Source: Brevibacillus sp. SYP-B805
GTDB lineage: Bacteria; Bacillota; Bacilli; Brevibacillales; Brevibacillaceae
Reading direction: 5' to 3'
NCBI RefSeq assembly: GCF_011059135.1
Contig: NZ_JAALGD010000003.1
Location: 62,001 to 126,000, forward strand
Length of the DNA stretch: 64,000 nucleotides
Shown here: in pieces, positions 24,542 to 32,932 of the stretch
Numbering within the stretch: the stretch's first letter is position 1
Layout: each line of letters opens with the position of its first letter
Position numbers and translations under genes: made by a program
Notes under the pieces: model-generated
Database searches by the model: none
What the model was told of the DNA's origin: nothing
Seen by the model: the letters and a program-made list of their open reading frames with translations, nothing else

Positions 24542-25468
24542 ATGGCAGGACGTTTGAAAAAATCGGAATACATCCTTACGTACATGATCATCATAACACT
24601 TGCCTGCTTTGTTGGTGGATTTTTTTTGGGCGCGGGCTACATGAAAAACAGGATACAGGCGGAAATGGCAGCTGCCGCTGAAGCGGAAAAGGAACAGGCG
24701 AAGAAAGAGCAGCTGCTGAAGGAACAAAAGCTTTACAAGGAACAGGATTTCATCCGATTCTATTACAATGTGCTCGTGCCGGCCCAATCCTTCAAGGAAG
24801 AGCATTTCCAAACCTTCGCGGCCCTTCAGACAGCCTCTTCCGGGGAGCGGGACGAGCTGCTGAAAAAAATGGCAGCGTCTGCCGAAAACCACCTGAAAGA
24901 ACTGGAAAAAGGCAGCGTGTCGCCGTCCTCCCCGCTGCTGGTTCAGGCCAAGCGCGCGTATGAAGAGAGTTTGCGGGCTTATTTGGATGGTATTGATCAA
25001 CTGCGCTCCGCCCAGAATAGTAATGCGCTGCCTGCCGACCAACTCCACTCGATGCCGCAGCTTCATTCGTTCATCACGGGATGGCTGCAGGCGCAAAGCG
25101 AGATGTACCAGGCATTGGCATTGTGGGAATCGGCCTACATCACCAAGCGTCCCATTCCCAAGGAATTTCCCGGCGATGTGACGCTGGATAAATGGAGCTC
25201 CTATCCGTTCCTGTACCGCAGCTACCTGTCTGCCGCCTATCTCGCCCAGCTGAAGCTGTTTGACGCATACGACCCTCTGGATTTAACCGCACGCATCGAT
25301 GCGCTGGTGGACGCCAAACAGGCACAGCTGCTGGGGTTGAAAGACGTGGAGATGGCGGTGAAGATGCTGGATGCCACCGATGCGGTCCGCCAGGGCGACT
25401 TTGGACAGCTGCGCGCGAAGCTGTATGGAGAGATAAAAACTCCGGAAATGCCGCTCTTTGACGAATAG
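24542..25468 (+). CDS. Membrane-anchored protein of unknown function
   Basis: The 308-residue product has a short cytoplasmic start, one membrane helix (about residues 11-33), an Ala/Glu/Lys-rich coiled segment (about 39-68), and an alpha-helical extracytoplasmic domain that ends with MPLFDE. The ribosome site GGGAGG precedes ATG 24542. It is divergent from ypbB and upstream of fer, a position that does not correspond to a B. subtilis gene I can name. I do not recognise its family. Confidence 0.75.
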   Translation: MAGRLKKSEYILTYMIIITLACFVGGFFLGAGYMKNRIQAEMAAAAEAEKEQAKKEQLLKEQKLYKEQDFIRFYYNVLVPAQSFKEEHFQTFAALQTASSGERDELLKKMAASAENHLKELEKGSVSPSSPLLVQAKRAYEESLRAYLDGIDQLRSAQNSNALPADQLHSMPQLHSFITGWLQAQSEMYQALALWESAYITKRPIPKEFPGDVTLDKWSSYPFLYRSYLSAAYLAQLKLFDAYDPLDLTARIDALVDAKQAQLLGLKDVEMAVKMLDATDAVRQGDFGQLRAKLYGEIKTPEMPLFDE

Positions 25469-25492
25469 TTCATTTTTAGAAGCGATTCATTC

Positions 25493-25521
25493 TTGAAATC
25501 TGCTGGCACAACGAATAAAAT
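25493..25521 (+). promoter_or_regulatory. Sigma-A promoter for ferredoxin
   Basis: TTGAAA and TAAAAT, each 5 of 6 to consensus, are 17 nt apart, about 45 nt before the fer ATG. Confidence 0.65.
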
Positions 25522-25529
25522 GAGGTTGA

Positions 25530-25775
<246 letters not shown>

Positions 25776-25788
25776 TCATCTTTATCGT

Positions 25789-25823
25789 AAAAACCACTCA
25801 TGTTTCAGCATGGGGGGTTTTTT
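25789..25823 (+). terminator. Terminator after ferredoxin
   Basis: AAAAACCACTCATG pairs with CATGGGGGGTTTTTT, ending in a T-run on the plus strand. Confidence 0.8.
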
Positions 25824-25850
25824 CATTGCCTTTTCTTTCCTGCCGCTTCT

Positions 25851-25859
25851 TGCTATAAT
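25851..25859 (+). promoter_or_regulatory. Extended -10 promoter for pyrophosphatase
   Basis: TGCTATAAT contains a perfect TATAAT preceded by TGn, about 50 nt before the ppa ATG. The matching -35 hexamer (TTTTCT at 17 nt) is weak, as is common for extended -10 promoters. Confidence 0.6.
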
Positions 25860-25911
25860 GGGAAAGGATTTGCTTGTACTGACATAACTACTGTTTGAGG
25901 AGGTACATACG

Positions 25912-26409
25912 ATGGCATTTACCAACAAAGTGGTCGATGCGTTTATTGAAATCCCCACCGGCAGCCAAAACAAGTATGAATTCGATAAAGAAGCCGGGGT
26001 CTTCCGCCTGGATCGCGTGCTGTATTCTCCCATGCATTACCCGACGGAGTACGGCTATCTGGACCAAACGCTGGCGCTTGACGGCGACCCCCTCGATATC
26101 CTTGTCCTGACCACCTTCCCAACGTTCCCGGGCTGCGTGATCAAAACCCGCGTGATCGGCGTGCTGATCATGTCCGATGACAAGGGACAGGATGAAAAAC
26201 TCCTGGGCGTGCCTATGGACGATCCGCGCTTCGACGGCGTCAACTCCCTGGATGACGTGGCGCCGCACGTTCTGAAAGAGATCGCTCACTTCTTCGAGCG
26301 TTACAAGGACCTGGAAAACAAGACCACCAAGATTGAAGGCTGGGAAGGTCCGGAGAAAGCGGCTGCCCTCATTGACGAGTGCATCGCCCGCTACAAGGAA
26401 AGCAAATAA
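25912..26409 (+). CDS. ppa: Inorganic pyrophosphatase, family I
   Basis: This soluble, Mg-dependent enzyme hydrolyses pyrophosphate and thereby drives biosynthetic reactions. The 165-residue product shows the family I pattern: EIPTGSQNKYEFDKE, RVLYSPMHYPTEYGYL and DGDPLDILVL (about residues 58-67), with the metal-binding Asp residues. B. subtilis uses the unrelated family II enzyme (PpaC), so this is a lineage difference. It is followed by a GC-rich hairpin shared with the convergent tag gene. Confidence 0.94.
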   Translation: MAFTNKVVDAFIEIPTGSQNKYEFDKEAGVFRLDRVLYSPMHYPTEYGYLDQTLALDGDPLDILVLTTFPTFPGCVIKTRVIGVLIMSDDKGQDEKLLGVPMDDPRFDGVNSLDDVAPHVLKEIAHFFERYKDLENKTTKIEGWEGPEKAAALIDECIARYKESK

Positions 26410-26421
26410 GGAGCATGCTGC

Positions 26422-26451
26422 CCACCCTCTGCCGCCGCAGGCAGAGGGTGG
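26422..26451. terminator. GC-rich hairpin between ppa and tag
   Basis: CCACCCTCTGC and GCAGAGGGTGG form an 11-bp stem with an 8-nt loop. There is no T-run, but the position between convergent genes suggests termination. Confidence 0.6.
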
Positions 26452-26456
26452 CGCTG

Positions 26457-27020
26457 TTAGCGGACCAACTCGCGGTAACGGAAGCAGTTCGTGGTATGAT
26501 CCATCACCATGCCGGTCGCCTGCATGAAGGCATAGCAGATGGTGGAACCGACGAAGGCAAAGCCGCGCTTCTTCAAATCCCTGCTCATCGCATCCGACTC
26601 CGCCGTGCGGACGGGAACCTCCGCCAGGCTCGTCCAGTGGTTGATGATAGGGGTGCCACCCACGAACGACCAGATGTAGTCGCGAAACGATCCGAACTCC
26701 TCCTGCACGCGCAAAAAGGCCTGCGCATTGGTGATCGCCGCCTGGATCTTCTTACGGTTGCGCACGATGCCCGCATCAGCCATGAGCTCGTCTACCTTTT
26801 GCTGGTCGTAGCCGGCGATCGCCCTGGCATCGAAGTGATCAAAAGCGCGCCGGTACGCCTCCCGCTTTTTCAGGATGGTGTACCAGCTGAGACCGGCTTG
26901 CGCTCCCTCCAGAATCAGGTATTCCAACAAGCGCCGATCATCGTAGACGGGCACTCCCCACTCATGATCATGATAAGCAAGATACAGATCGTCCTGGGTT
27001 GTCCACCCGCATCTCTCCAT
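26457..27020 (-). CDS. tag: DNA-3-methyladenine glycosylase I
   Basis: Tag excises 3-methyladenine from alkylated DNA. The 187-residue product carries the zinc-binding residues of the family: Cys4 in MERCGW, His in YHDHEWGVPVYDD, and the C-terminal His and Cys in MDHTTNCF. The conserved segment LILEGAQAGLSWYTILKKR is intact with its catalytic Glu. It stands alone, convergent with ppa and divergent from the serine operon. Confidence 0.93.
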   Translation of the reverse strand: MERCGWTTQDDLYLAYHDHEWGVPVYDDRRLLEYLILEGAQAGLSWYTILKKREAYRRAFDHFDARAIAGYDQQKVDELMADAGIVRNRKKIQAAITNAQAFLRVQEEFGSFRDYIWSFVGGTPIINHWTSLAEVPVRTAESDAMSRDLKKRGFAFVGSTICYAFMQATGMVMDHTTNCFRYRELVR

Positions 27021-27120
27021 CTTTCCTTCTCCCCTTTAATTCCCGGTTCACTGATTGCATGCTATCATGAGAAAGATTCACGCGGCAAGAAAAGAATGAC
27101 GGTGCCGATGTAAGCGTTTT

Positions 27121-27168
27121 AACACACGAACATTAAAAACCTTTTTATCAAAAAATGTTCATGTTTTA
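27121..27168 (+). promoter_or_regulatory. PurBox-like inverted repeat upstream of the serine operon
   Basis: ACGAACATT (27126-27134) and its inverted counterpart AATGTTCATG (27154-27163) flank an AT-rich spacer just upstream of the -35 box. The motifs resemble the PurR box core CGAACwwT in two opposed copies. The gap of about 20 nt between 13-mer boxes is a little larger than the 16-17 usual in B. subtilis. PurR control is an inference. Confidence 0.4.
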
Positions 27169-27180
27169 TCTTGTGATCTC

Positions 27181-27209
27181 TTGACGCCTTTCCGGGGCCG
27201 TGATAAAGT
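27181..27209 (+). promoter_or_regulatory. Sigma-A promoter of the T-box/serine operon
   Basis: TTGACG and TAAAGT are 17 nt apart. The expected transcription start near 27216 is just ahead of T-box stem I. Confidence 0.65.
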
Positions 27210-27224
27210 GATAAGCAAATCTGA

Positions 27225-27516
27225 TTCAGCGAAATAGTCGAACAACAGTGATGAAGACACGCTGCACGGAAGGAAACCCTCAGAGAGCCGATGGTTGCTG
27301 CGAATCGGCGGTTCCCCTGCAGATAAGCACTTCGGAGTTGGCATGTCGAACGCCCTGCCAGTAGACATGTCCGGTTGAGCCGTTACCTCTTCAGGTCACG
27401 TACCTGGCAAGGTTCTCTTTTGCGAAAAAGAGAACGAATGAGGGTGGTACCACGAAAGAATGCCTCTCGTCCCTCACTACACCCGTAGTGAGCGGATGGG
27501 AGGCTTTACTATTTTA
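27225..27516 (+). promoter_or_regulatory. T-box riboswitch, serine specifier
   Basis: T-box leaders read the charging of a tRNA and switch between terminator and antiterminator. The conserved T-box sequence is GAGGGTGGTACCACG (27440-27454). Downstream, the terminator GCCTCTCGTCC-CTCACTAC-ACCC-GTAGTGAG-GGATGGGAGGC runs into a T-rich stretch (27462-27516). In stem I (27250-27345) the specifier loop is bounded by GAAG/CTTC and CTGCA/TGCAG and reads GATAAGCAC; AGC at 27326-27328 is a serine codon. Serine-biosynthesis genes follow, which agrees with it. Uncharged tRNA-Ser would therefore switch the operon on. Confidence 0.9.
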
Positions 27517-27539
27517 TCCAATCAGGAGGTAGAGAAACC

Positions 27540-28694
27540 ATGTTTGCAGACAAGCTGATTCTTCGCATTCCCGGCCCGACGCCTATCCCGCCCCGCGTGC
27601 AGCAGGCGATGGCCCGGCCAATGATCGGCCACCGCAGCGGCCAGTTTTCCGAACTGTTCGCCCGCACGGCGGAGCGCCTGAAGCCCATCTTCGGCACCAA
27701 GCAGGATGTCTACATTCTGGCGGGCAGCGGCACCAGCGCGTTGGAATTGAGCGTCGTCAATGTGCTTGCGAGCGGAGATGAGGCCGTTGTTCTTGTCAGC
27801 GGCGCGTTTGGCGAACGTTTCGCCAAAATCTGCGAACGTTACGGCATCATCGTGCATCGCCTGCAGGTCACCTGGGGCGAACCGGTTACCCCCGAACTCC
27901 TGGCGCCTTATCTGGCAGAGCGGCCGCAGGTTAAAGCCGTCTTCGCCACCTACTGTGAAACTTCCACCGGCGTCCTGAATCCGATCCGGGAGCTGGCGCA
28001 GGTGGTGCGCGAGAAGTCGGACGCCTTGTTTATCGTGGATGGCGTCAGCTGCGTGGGCGCTGTTCCCTGCGAAATGGACGAATGGGGCATCGACATTCTG
28101 GTCACCGGCTCCCAGAAAGCGTTCATGCTGCCGACCGGTCTCGCTTTCGTGGCCGTCAGCGAACGGGCATGGAAGGTGATCGACAGCCGTACCCCTCTCG
28201 CCTTTTATCTTGACCTGAAAGCATACCGCAAAAGCTTCGCCGATCGTACAACGCCGTACACGCCTGCCGTCTCGCTGGTCTTCGGCCTGGAAGAGGTTTG
28301 CGCCATGATCGAGGAGGAAGGTCTGGCGAACATTATCCGCCGCCATGAACTGATGCGGGATATGACGCGCGCCGCGATGAAAGCCCTGCAGCTGCCGCTC
28401 ATGACCGCCGACGCATACGCGTCCCCGACGGTCACTTCGGTAAATCCGGGCGAAGCGTTTGATCCGGAGGCGCTGCGCAAGACGCTGCGGACCAAGCATA
28501 ATGTCGTCATCGCCGGCGGACAGGCGCATCTGACCGGCAAAATCTTCCGCATCGGCCATATGGGATACTGTGAGCCGCTCGACGTGATCCAGGTCATTTC
28601 CGCCATTGAAATCTCCCTGCGCCAGATCGGCGTGGACGTGCCGTTTGGCGAAGGAGTAAAAGCTGCTCAGGAGGTGCTTGTCAACCATGTTTAA
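27540..28694 (+). CDS. Class V aminotransferase, probable phosphoserine aminotransferase
   Basis: This 384-residue PLP enzyme is in the alanine-glyoxylate/serine-pyruvate aminotransferase branch of class V, with RIPGPTPIPPRV at the start, HRSGQF, and the PLP-lysine region VTGSQKAFMLPTG (about 200). It is not the classical SerC. It overlaps serA by 8 nt behind a serine T-box, so its likely job is transamination of 3-phosphohydroxypyruvate to phosphoserine. The ribosome site AGGAGG precedes ATG 27540. The exact substrate needs an assay. Confidence 0.85.
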   Translation: MFADKLILRIPGPTPIPPRVQQAMARPMIGHRSGQFSELFARTAERLKPIFGTKQDVYILAGSGTSALELSVVNVLASGDEAVVLVSGAFGERFAKICERYGIIVHRLQVTWGEPVTPELLAPYLAERPQVKAVFATYCETSTGVLNPIRELAQVVREKSDALFIVDGVSCVGAVPCEMDEWGIDILVTGSQKAFMLPTGLAFVAVSERAWKVIDSRTPLAFYLDLKAYRKSFADRTTPYTPAVSLVFGLEEVCAMIEEEGLANIIRRHELMRDMTRAAMKALQLPLMTADAYASPTVTSVNPGEAFDPEALRKTLRTKHNVVIAGGQAHLTGKIFRIGHMGYCEPLDVIQVISAIEISLRQIGVDVPFGEGVKAAQEVLVNHV

Positions 28695-30270
28695 AGTACT
28701 GATTACCGATCCATTGAGCGAGTTGGGGATTCAAAAGCTGCTGGAAGCGCCCGATGTGGAAGTTACCCAGATGCCCGGTCTCTCTCCCAGCGACCTGCTG
28801 GCCGTCATCGGGGAATACGATGCCCTGCTGGTACGCAGCCAGACGCAGGTGACCGCCGAAGTGCTGGCAGCTGGCAAGCGCCTGAAAGCGGTCGGGCGCG
28901 CGGGGGTTGGCGTCGACAATATTGACGTCAATGCCGCGACCGAAGCCGGCGTCGTGGTGATCAATGCGCCCGACGGCAACACGATCTCCACGGCGGAACA
29001 TTCCTTTGCCATGCTGATGGCGGTTTCCCGCAACATTCCCCAGGCCCACAAGAAACTGACCGAGGGCATCTGGGACCGGAAGAGCTTCCAAGGGGTGGAG
29101 CTGAACGGCAAGATTCTGGGGGTCGTCGGCTTCGGCCGGATCGGAACCGAGGTGGCCAAGCGCGCCAAAGCCTTCAACATGCAGGTTCTCGCCTACGACC
29201 CGTTCCTGACCGAAGAACGGGCGGCCAAGATGGGCGTCACGCATGCCACCCTCGATGAGATCATCGCCAAGGCCGATTACATTACCGTCCATACGCCGTT
29301 GACCAAAGAGACCCGCCATCTTATCAGTTCCAAAGAGTTTGCCAAAATGAAAAACGGCGTGCGGATCATCAACTGTGCCCGGGGCGGCATCATCGATGAA
29401 AAAGCGCTCTATGAAGCGATTCTGACAGGAAAAGTGGCCGGTGCCGCCCTCGACGTCTTTGAGGTTGAGCCGCCGGTGGACAACCCGCTGATCGGGCTGC
29501 CGCAGGTGGTGGTCACCCCCCATCTGGGTGCCTCCACGGTCGAAGCCCAGGAGAACGTGGCGATCGATGTGTCGGAAGAAATTTTGAAAGTCCTGCGCGG
29601 CGAACCGTTCAAAAATGCGGTCAATCTGCCATCCATCCCGGCTCATGTCCTGGAAAAAATTGAACCGTACTTCTCCCTGGGCGAGCGCCTGGGCCAATTC
29701 CTCGCCCAGATTACCGTGGGATCGATTCAGGAGATCACCATCACCTACAGCGGAGACTTGAGTGAAGTGGATACGGCGCCGTTAACCCGTACCGTACTGA
29801 AAGGGGTTCTCTCCTTCCGCCTGGGCGAAGGAGTCAATTACGTGAACGCCCCCCTCTTGGCCAAAACGCGCGACATCGCCGTGCTGGAACAAAAATCGTC
29901 CCTGAATCGCGGGTTTATGAATCTGCTGACCCTGACGATCAGAACCAATCTGGAAACCAAGTCGGTCTCCGGCACGCTCTTGAACGGCTACGGCGCGCGG
30001 ATCGTCAAGATCGACGACTACGGGATCGACGTGGCGCCGGAAGGTTACCTGCTCTACATTCATCACAACGACCGTCCGGGTGTGATCGGCCGCGTCGGTA
30101 CCATCCTTGGCTCCAATGACGTCAATATCGCCACCATGCAGGTGGGCCGGCGCGATATCGGCGGCGATGCCATCATGATGCTGACGGTCGACAAGCCGGT
30201 CAGCGCCGAACTGCTTGATTCGCTGGGGGAACTGCCTGAAATCAAAAGCGTCACCCAGGTGGAATTGTAA
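28687..30270 (+). CDS. serA: D-3-phosphoglycerate dehydrogenase
   Basis: SerA starts serine synthesis by oxidising 3-phosphoglycerate. The 527-residue product has the substrate and NAD domains with GRAGVGVDNIDV, the Rossmann motif GVVGFGRIGTEVAKRA (about 143-158), the catalytic Arg/Glu/His (NCARGGIIDEKAL ... TPHLGAS), an intervening domain and a C-terminal ACT domain (about 453-525, LYIHHNDRPGVIGRVGTIL) for feedback by serine. It is the long form. ATG 28687 has AGGAGGTG upstream and overlaps the aminotransferase end. Confidence 0.96.
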   Translation: MFKVLITDPLSELGIQKLLEAPDVEVTQMPGLSPSDLLAVIGEYDALLVRSQTQVTAEVLAAGKRLKAVGRAGVGVDNIDVNAATEAGVVVINAPDGNTISTAEHSFAMLMAVSRNIPQAHKKLTEGIWDRKSFQGVELNGKILGVVGFGRIGTEVAKRAKAFNMQVLAYDPFLTEERAAKMGVTHATLDEIIAKADYITVHTPLTKETRHLISSKEFAKMKNGVRIINCARGGIIDEKALYEAILTGKVAGAALDVFEVEPPVDNPLIGLPQVVVTPHLGASTVEAQENVAIDVSEEILKVLRGEPFKNAVNLPSIPAHVLEKIEPYFSLGERLGQFLAQITVGSIQEITITYSGDLSEVDTAPLTRTVLKGVLSFRLGEGVNYVNAPLLAKTRDIAVLEQKSSLNRGFMNLLTLTIRTNLETKSVSGTLLNGYGARIVKIDDYGIDVAPEGYLLYIHHNDRPGVIGRVGTILGSNDVNIATMQVGRRDIGGDAIMMLTVDKPVSAELLDSLGELPEIKSVTQVEL

Positions 30271-30289
30271 GAACGGGAATCACCCTGAG

Positions 30290-30322
30290 AGCTCGGCATG
30301 TTGGCCGAGCTTTCATTTTTTT
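30290..30322 (+). terminator. Terminator of the serine operon
   Basis: AGCTCGGC and GCCGAGCT pair around a short loop, followed by TTTCATTTTTTT. Confidence 0.85.
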
Positions 30323-30392
30323 CCTCTTATTCGTATAATGAAATGGATGTTTGTCTATTTTTTGTCGTCTGGTACAGGAGGTTGCCTTTTCC

Positions 30393-31634
30393 ATGGAACA
30401 AGCTGCAGAAATTGTCCCACAAACGCTTTACGTCCTTATGCTCGTGCTCATCTCCGGCATGCTGTCGGGTAAAATTGCCCAAAAATTTAGATTGCCGGAC
30501 GTCGTCTTCTTCCTGCTGATCGGCATGCTGGTCGGGCCGGTGCTGCACCTGCTGAACGTTCCAAGCGACACCCCGATGAATCAGCTGATTCTGGTGCTTG
30601 GTGCCACCTTGATCCTGTTTGACGGCGGGCGGTTAATCCGGTTGGAAACGCTGCGCAAGGTATGGCTGACGGTCGTGTTGTTAAGTGTGCCGGGCGTGTT
30701 TATTACCGCCTTGATCGTGGGGCTGGCCGCCGCCTATTTCCTTGGCATTCCGTTGATGTATGCCCTGCTGCTGGCCAGCATCATCGCTTCGACAGATCCC
30801 GCAACGCTGATCCCGGTGTTTAAACAGGTCAAAATCCGGGCCAAAGTAAAAGAGACGGTTGAAAGCGAGTCGGCCTTCAATGATGCGACAGGATCCATCT
30901 TAACCTTCTCCCTGCTGGCCGTGGTGATGGGAACGGAAAGCGTCTCCATCGGGGCAAGCATCATTCAGTTCCTGAAGTCTTCGGTTGGGGGCATCGCAAC
31001 GGGAGCGCTGGTCTCCACCGCGCTGGTCTATCTGGTGGGCCACCGGAAAGTAGGTTTTCTGCGCGACTATACGACGATCGCGATGATCGTGGCTGCAATC
31101 GGTTCCTATTATCTTGCCGACTCTCTCCGGTTCAGCGGCTTCATGGCAACGTTCGTCGCGGGCTTGATCTGGGGGAATGCTGCCATTTTCGGCATCCGGA
31201 TGGACGAGAAAGCTGAAGAGATGGATCATGTAGCGGAGAATCTGACCGTGATCAAGCGCATGCTGATTTTTATCCTGCTTGGCAGCCAGGTAGACTTCCA
31301 AGCGATCTTCCAGTACTTCTGGAGCGGACTGCTGGTTATTCTCGTGTTCATGTTCATTGCCCGCCCGATCACGGTTTTCGCCTGTGCGCTGCCGGACCGC
31401 CGGGCGCGCTGGACCAAGCAGGAGATGCTTTTCATGTGCTGGGTCCGGGAAACAGGCGTCATTCCGGCCGCGCTCTCCGGGATGGTCGTCGGCATGGGGG
31501 TTCCGCACGCCGACGCAATCGCCTCTGTCACCTTCCTGGCGATTCTGGTCACCATTCTGCTGCAGGCCAGCACCACGCCGTATGTGGCACGGAAGCTGGG
31601 AATCGAAGAAGTCGCCGAGAAGGCGGTCCGTTAA
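30393..31634 (+). CDS. Monovalent cation/proton antiporter (CPA family)
   Basis: This 413-residue integral membrane protein has about twelve hydrophobic helices. The ion-translocation motifs ASTDPATLIPVF (about 132-143) and ESAFNDATGSILTF (about 156-169) are characteristic of cation/proton antiporters of the CPA1 (NhaP-like) type. There is no cytosolic TrkA-C domain. It would exchange Na+ or K+ for H+ to control pH and salt. ATG 30393 is 11 nt after an AGGAGG site. It is a single-gene unit with strong terminators on its 3' side. Na+ versus K+ cannot be read. Confidence 0.9.
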   Translation: MEQAAEIVPQTLYVLMLVLISGMLSGKIAQKFRLPDVVFFLLIGMLVGPVLHLLNVPSDTPMNQLILVLGATLILFDGGRLIRLETLRKVWLTVVLLSVPGVFITALIVGLAAAYFLGIPLMYALLLASIIASTDPATLIPVFKQVKIRAKVKETVESESAFNDATGSILTFSLLAVVMGTESVSIGASIIQFLKSSVGGIATGALVSTALVYLVGHRKVGFLRDYTTIAMIVAAIGSYYLADSLRFSGFMATFVAGLIWGNAAIFGIRMDEKAEEMDHVAENLTVIKRMLIFILLGSQVDFQAIFQYFWSGLLVILVFMFIARPITVFACALPDRRARWTKQEMLFMCWVRETGVIPAALSGMVVGMGVPHADAIASVTFLAILVTILLQASTTPYVARKLGIEEVAEKAVR

Positions 31635-31644
31635 TAAGCAATCA

Positions 31645-31694
31645 AAAGACCCTCGCAGCCATCAAGCCGATGGCTTCCGAGGGTCTTCCTTTTA
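31645..31694 (+). terminator. Terminator after the antiporter
   Basis: AAAAGACCCTCG and CGAGGGTCTTCCTTTT form a stem with an inner CCATC/GATGG pair. It can act on both strands. Confidence 0.8.
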
Positions 31695-31747
31695 GCATTT
31701 AGGAAAGTTTAAGATCTTTAAAGTACTAAAGTGAAGTTGGAAAGGTT

Positions 31748-31797
31748 GGGGGCCCCCGCCGACACCAGCGTTTGCTTAAGTCGGCGGGGGTTTTTTT
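31748..31797 (+). repeat. Dispersed hairpin repeat, copy C, acting as a terminator
   Basis: CCCCCGCCGAC (31753-31763) pairs with GTCGGCGGGGG (31780-31790) and is followed by TTTTTTT. In reverse orientation it carries the family's GCTGGTGTCGGCGGGG arm and the CCGCCGACTTAA arm, without an inner hairpin. It lies between the convergent antiporter and HAD genes, so a repeat copy has the exact form of a Rho-independent terminator. Confidence 0.8.
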
Positions 31798-32932
31798 AGC
31801 CGAGGATCGAAAGAATTTCGCTCACATCGTTTAAAATGTAGTCCGCTTGTTCTGCTTCGAACTTGGCACGGGCCTCCTGGCCGGACAATCCGGTCAGGGT
31901 AGCGGCGAATTGACAGCCGATCGCCCGGGCGGCCAGCAGGTCAGCGAGCGAGTCGCCGACGATCAGGACTTCCTCCCCGTTTGCGATCGGCAGCGGGTAG
32001 GACAATACTTCCTGATCGTCCCTGTCCAATCCGAGCAGCCCTTTCACATAACAATATGGGTGAGGCTTGGCCAGCGGCGCCTTGTCGGGAAAGGCGGTTT
32101 CCGCCTGCAGCACGTGGGAAGCCGTTACCACGCGGTTGGGGTCGAACAGATCCAGCAGGCCCAGTTCGGCCAGGGGCACATGGGTCTCGATGGTCGGTCT
32201 GCCGGTGCCGATGCCCAGGATATATCCTTTTTCCTTTAACGCGGTCAGGATGCTGCGCATCTTCGCCGGTTCCACAATCGGGATTTCGTCTTTGAGAAAG
32301 CCCTTTTTCCCTTTCTGCATGCTCTCCCTGCCGATGGAGGCTTCAATCCGCTCGTCACCGAGATACCATTCCTGAAACGTTTCCTGGCAGAGTGTCCACA
32401 GTTCGCTGTTGCGCGAGAAAATCGACGTTTCGATCCCGCAGCGCTCACGGGCGATTTCGTTCAGATAGAGCAGCAGCTCCGATTTCTGCAAAGACGACTT
32501 GGCAAAGTCAGGCGTAAACGCTGCATAGTCGATGGCAAAACCGCTGGCATGGGTTTCCGCCAGCCTGCGCACCCGCTGCAGCGCGGTCCGGTCGATCTGC
32601 TGGGTCAGCAGGTCGCGCACCTCTTCTGCGGCATGGGGCTGAAGCGCCTGGCACAAACGGATCAACTGATAGGAGAAGGTCAAGTAGACCATGTCCCAGT
32701 TGGAATTAATCCCGCGTGACTTGATGAAGTTGAGCACGTCATCGGCCGCGAACACCGTCCGGCGCACCCGCCGGATGACCTCCTCCTCAGGCGCAGGCGT
32801 AAATGTATCGCCGGAAAGCCCGAGATACTGCCCGCTGTGCAGCAGCTCCCATACCGTCAGGGCGGATGCGTCAAAATACCGCTCCTCGCTTAAAAATACC
32901 CCGTCTACGTCAAAAAGAATCGTTCGAATCAT
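31796..32932 (-). CDS. HAD-superfamily hydrolase
   Basis: The 378-residue protein has HAD motif I FDVDGVFL (nucleophile Asp8 and Asp10), a long cap insert (about 20-220), KPHPYC (motif III lysine) and motif IV GDSLADLLAA near residue 330. The family covers phosphatases and sugar phosphate mutases, and the substrate cannot be told. Its start overlaps resE by 23 nt, so it belongs to the resDE transcript. AGGAGTGG precedes ATG 32932. I know of no corresponding gene in the B. subtilis res operon. Confidence 0.8.
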   Translation of the reverse strand: MIRTILFDVDGVFLSEERYFDASALTVWELLHSGQYLGLSGDTFTPAPEEEVIRRVRRTVFAADDVLNFIKSRGINSNWDMVYLTFSYQLIRLCQALQPHAAEEVRDLLTQQIDRTALQRVRRLAETHASGFAIDYAAFTPDFAKSSLQKSELLLYLNEIARERCGIETSIFSRNSELWTLCQETFQEWYLGDERIEASIGRESMQKGKKGFLKDEIPIVEPAKMRSILTALKEKGYILGIGTGRPTIETHVPLAELGLLDLFDPNRVVTASHVLQAETAFPDKAPLAKPHPYCYVKGLLGLDRDDQEVLSYPLPIANGEEVLIVGDSLADLLAARAIGCQFAATLTGLSGQEARAKFEAEQADYILNDVSEILSILG

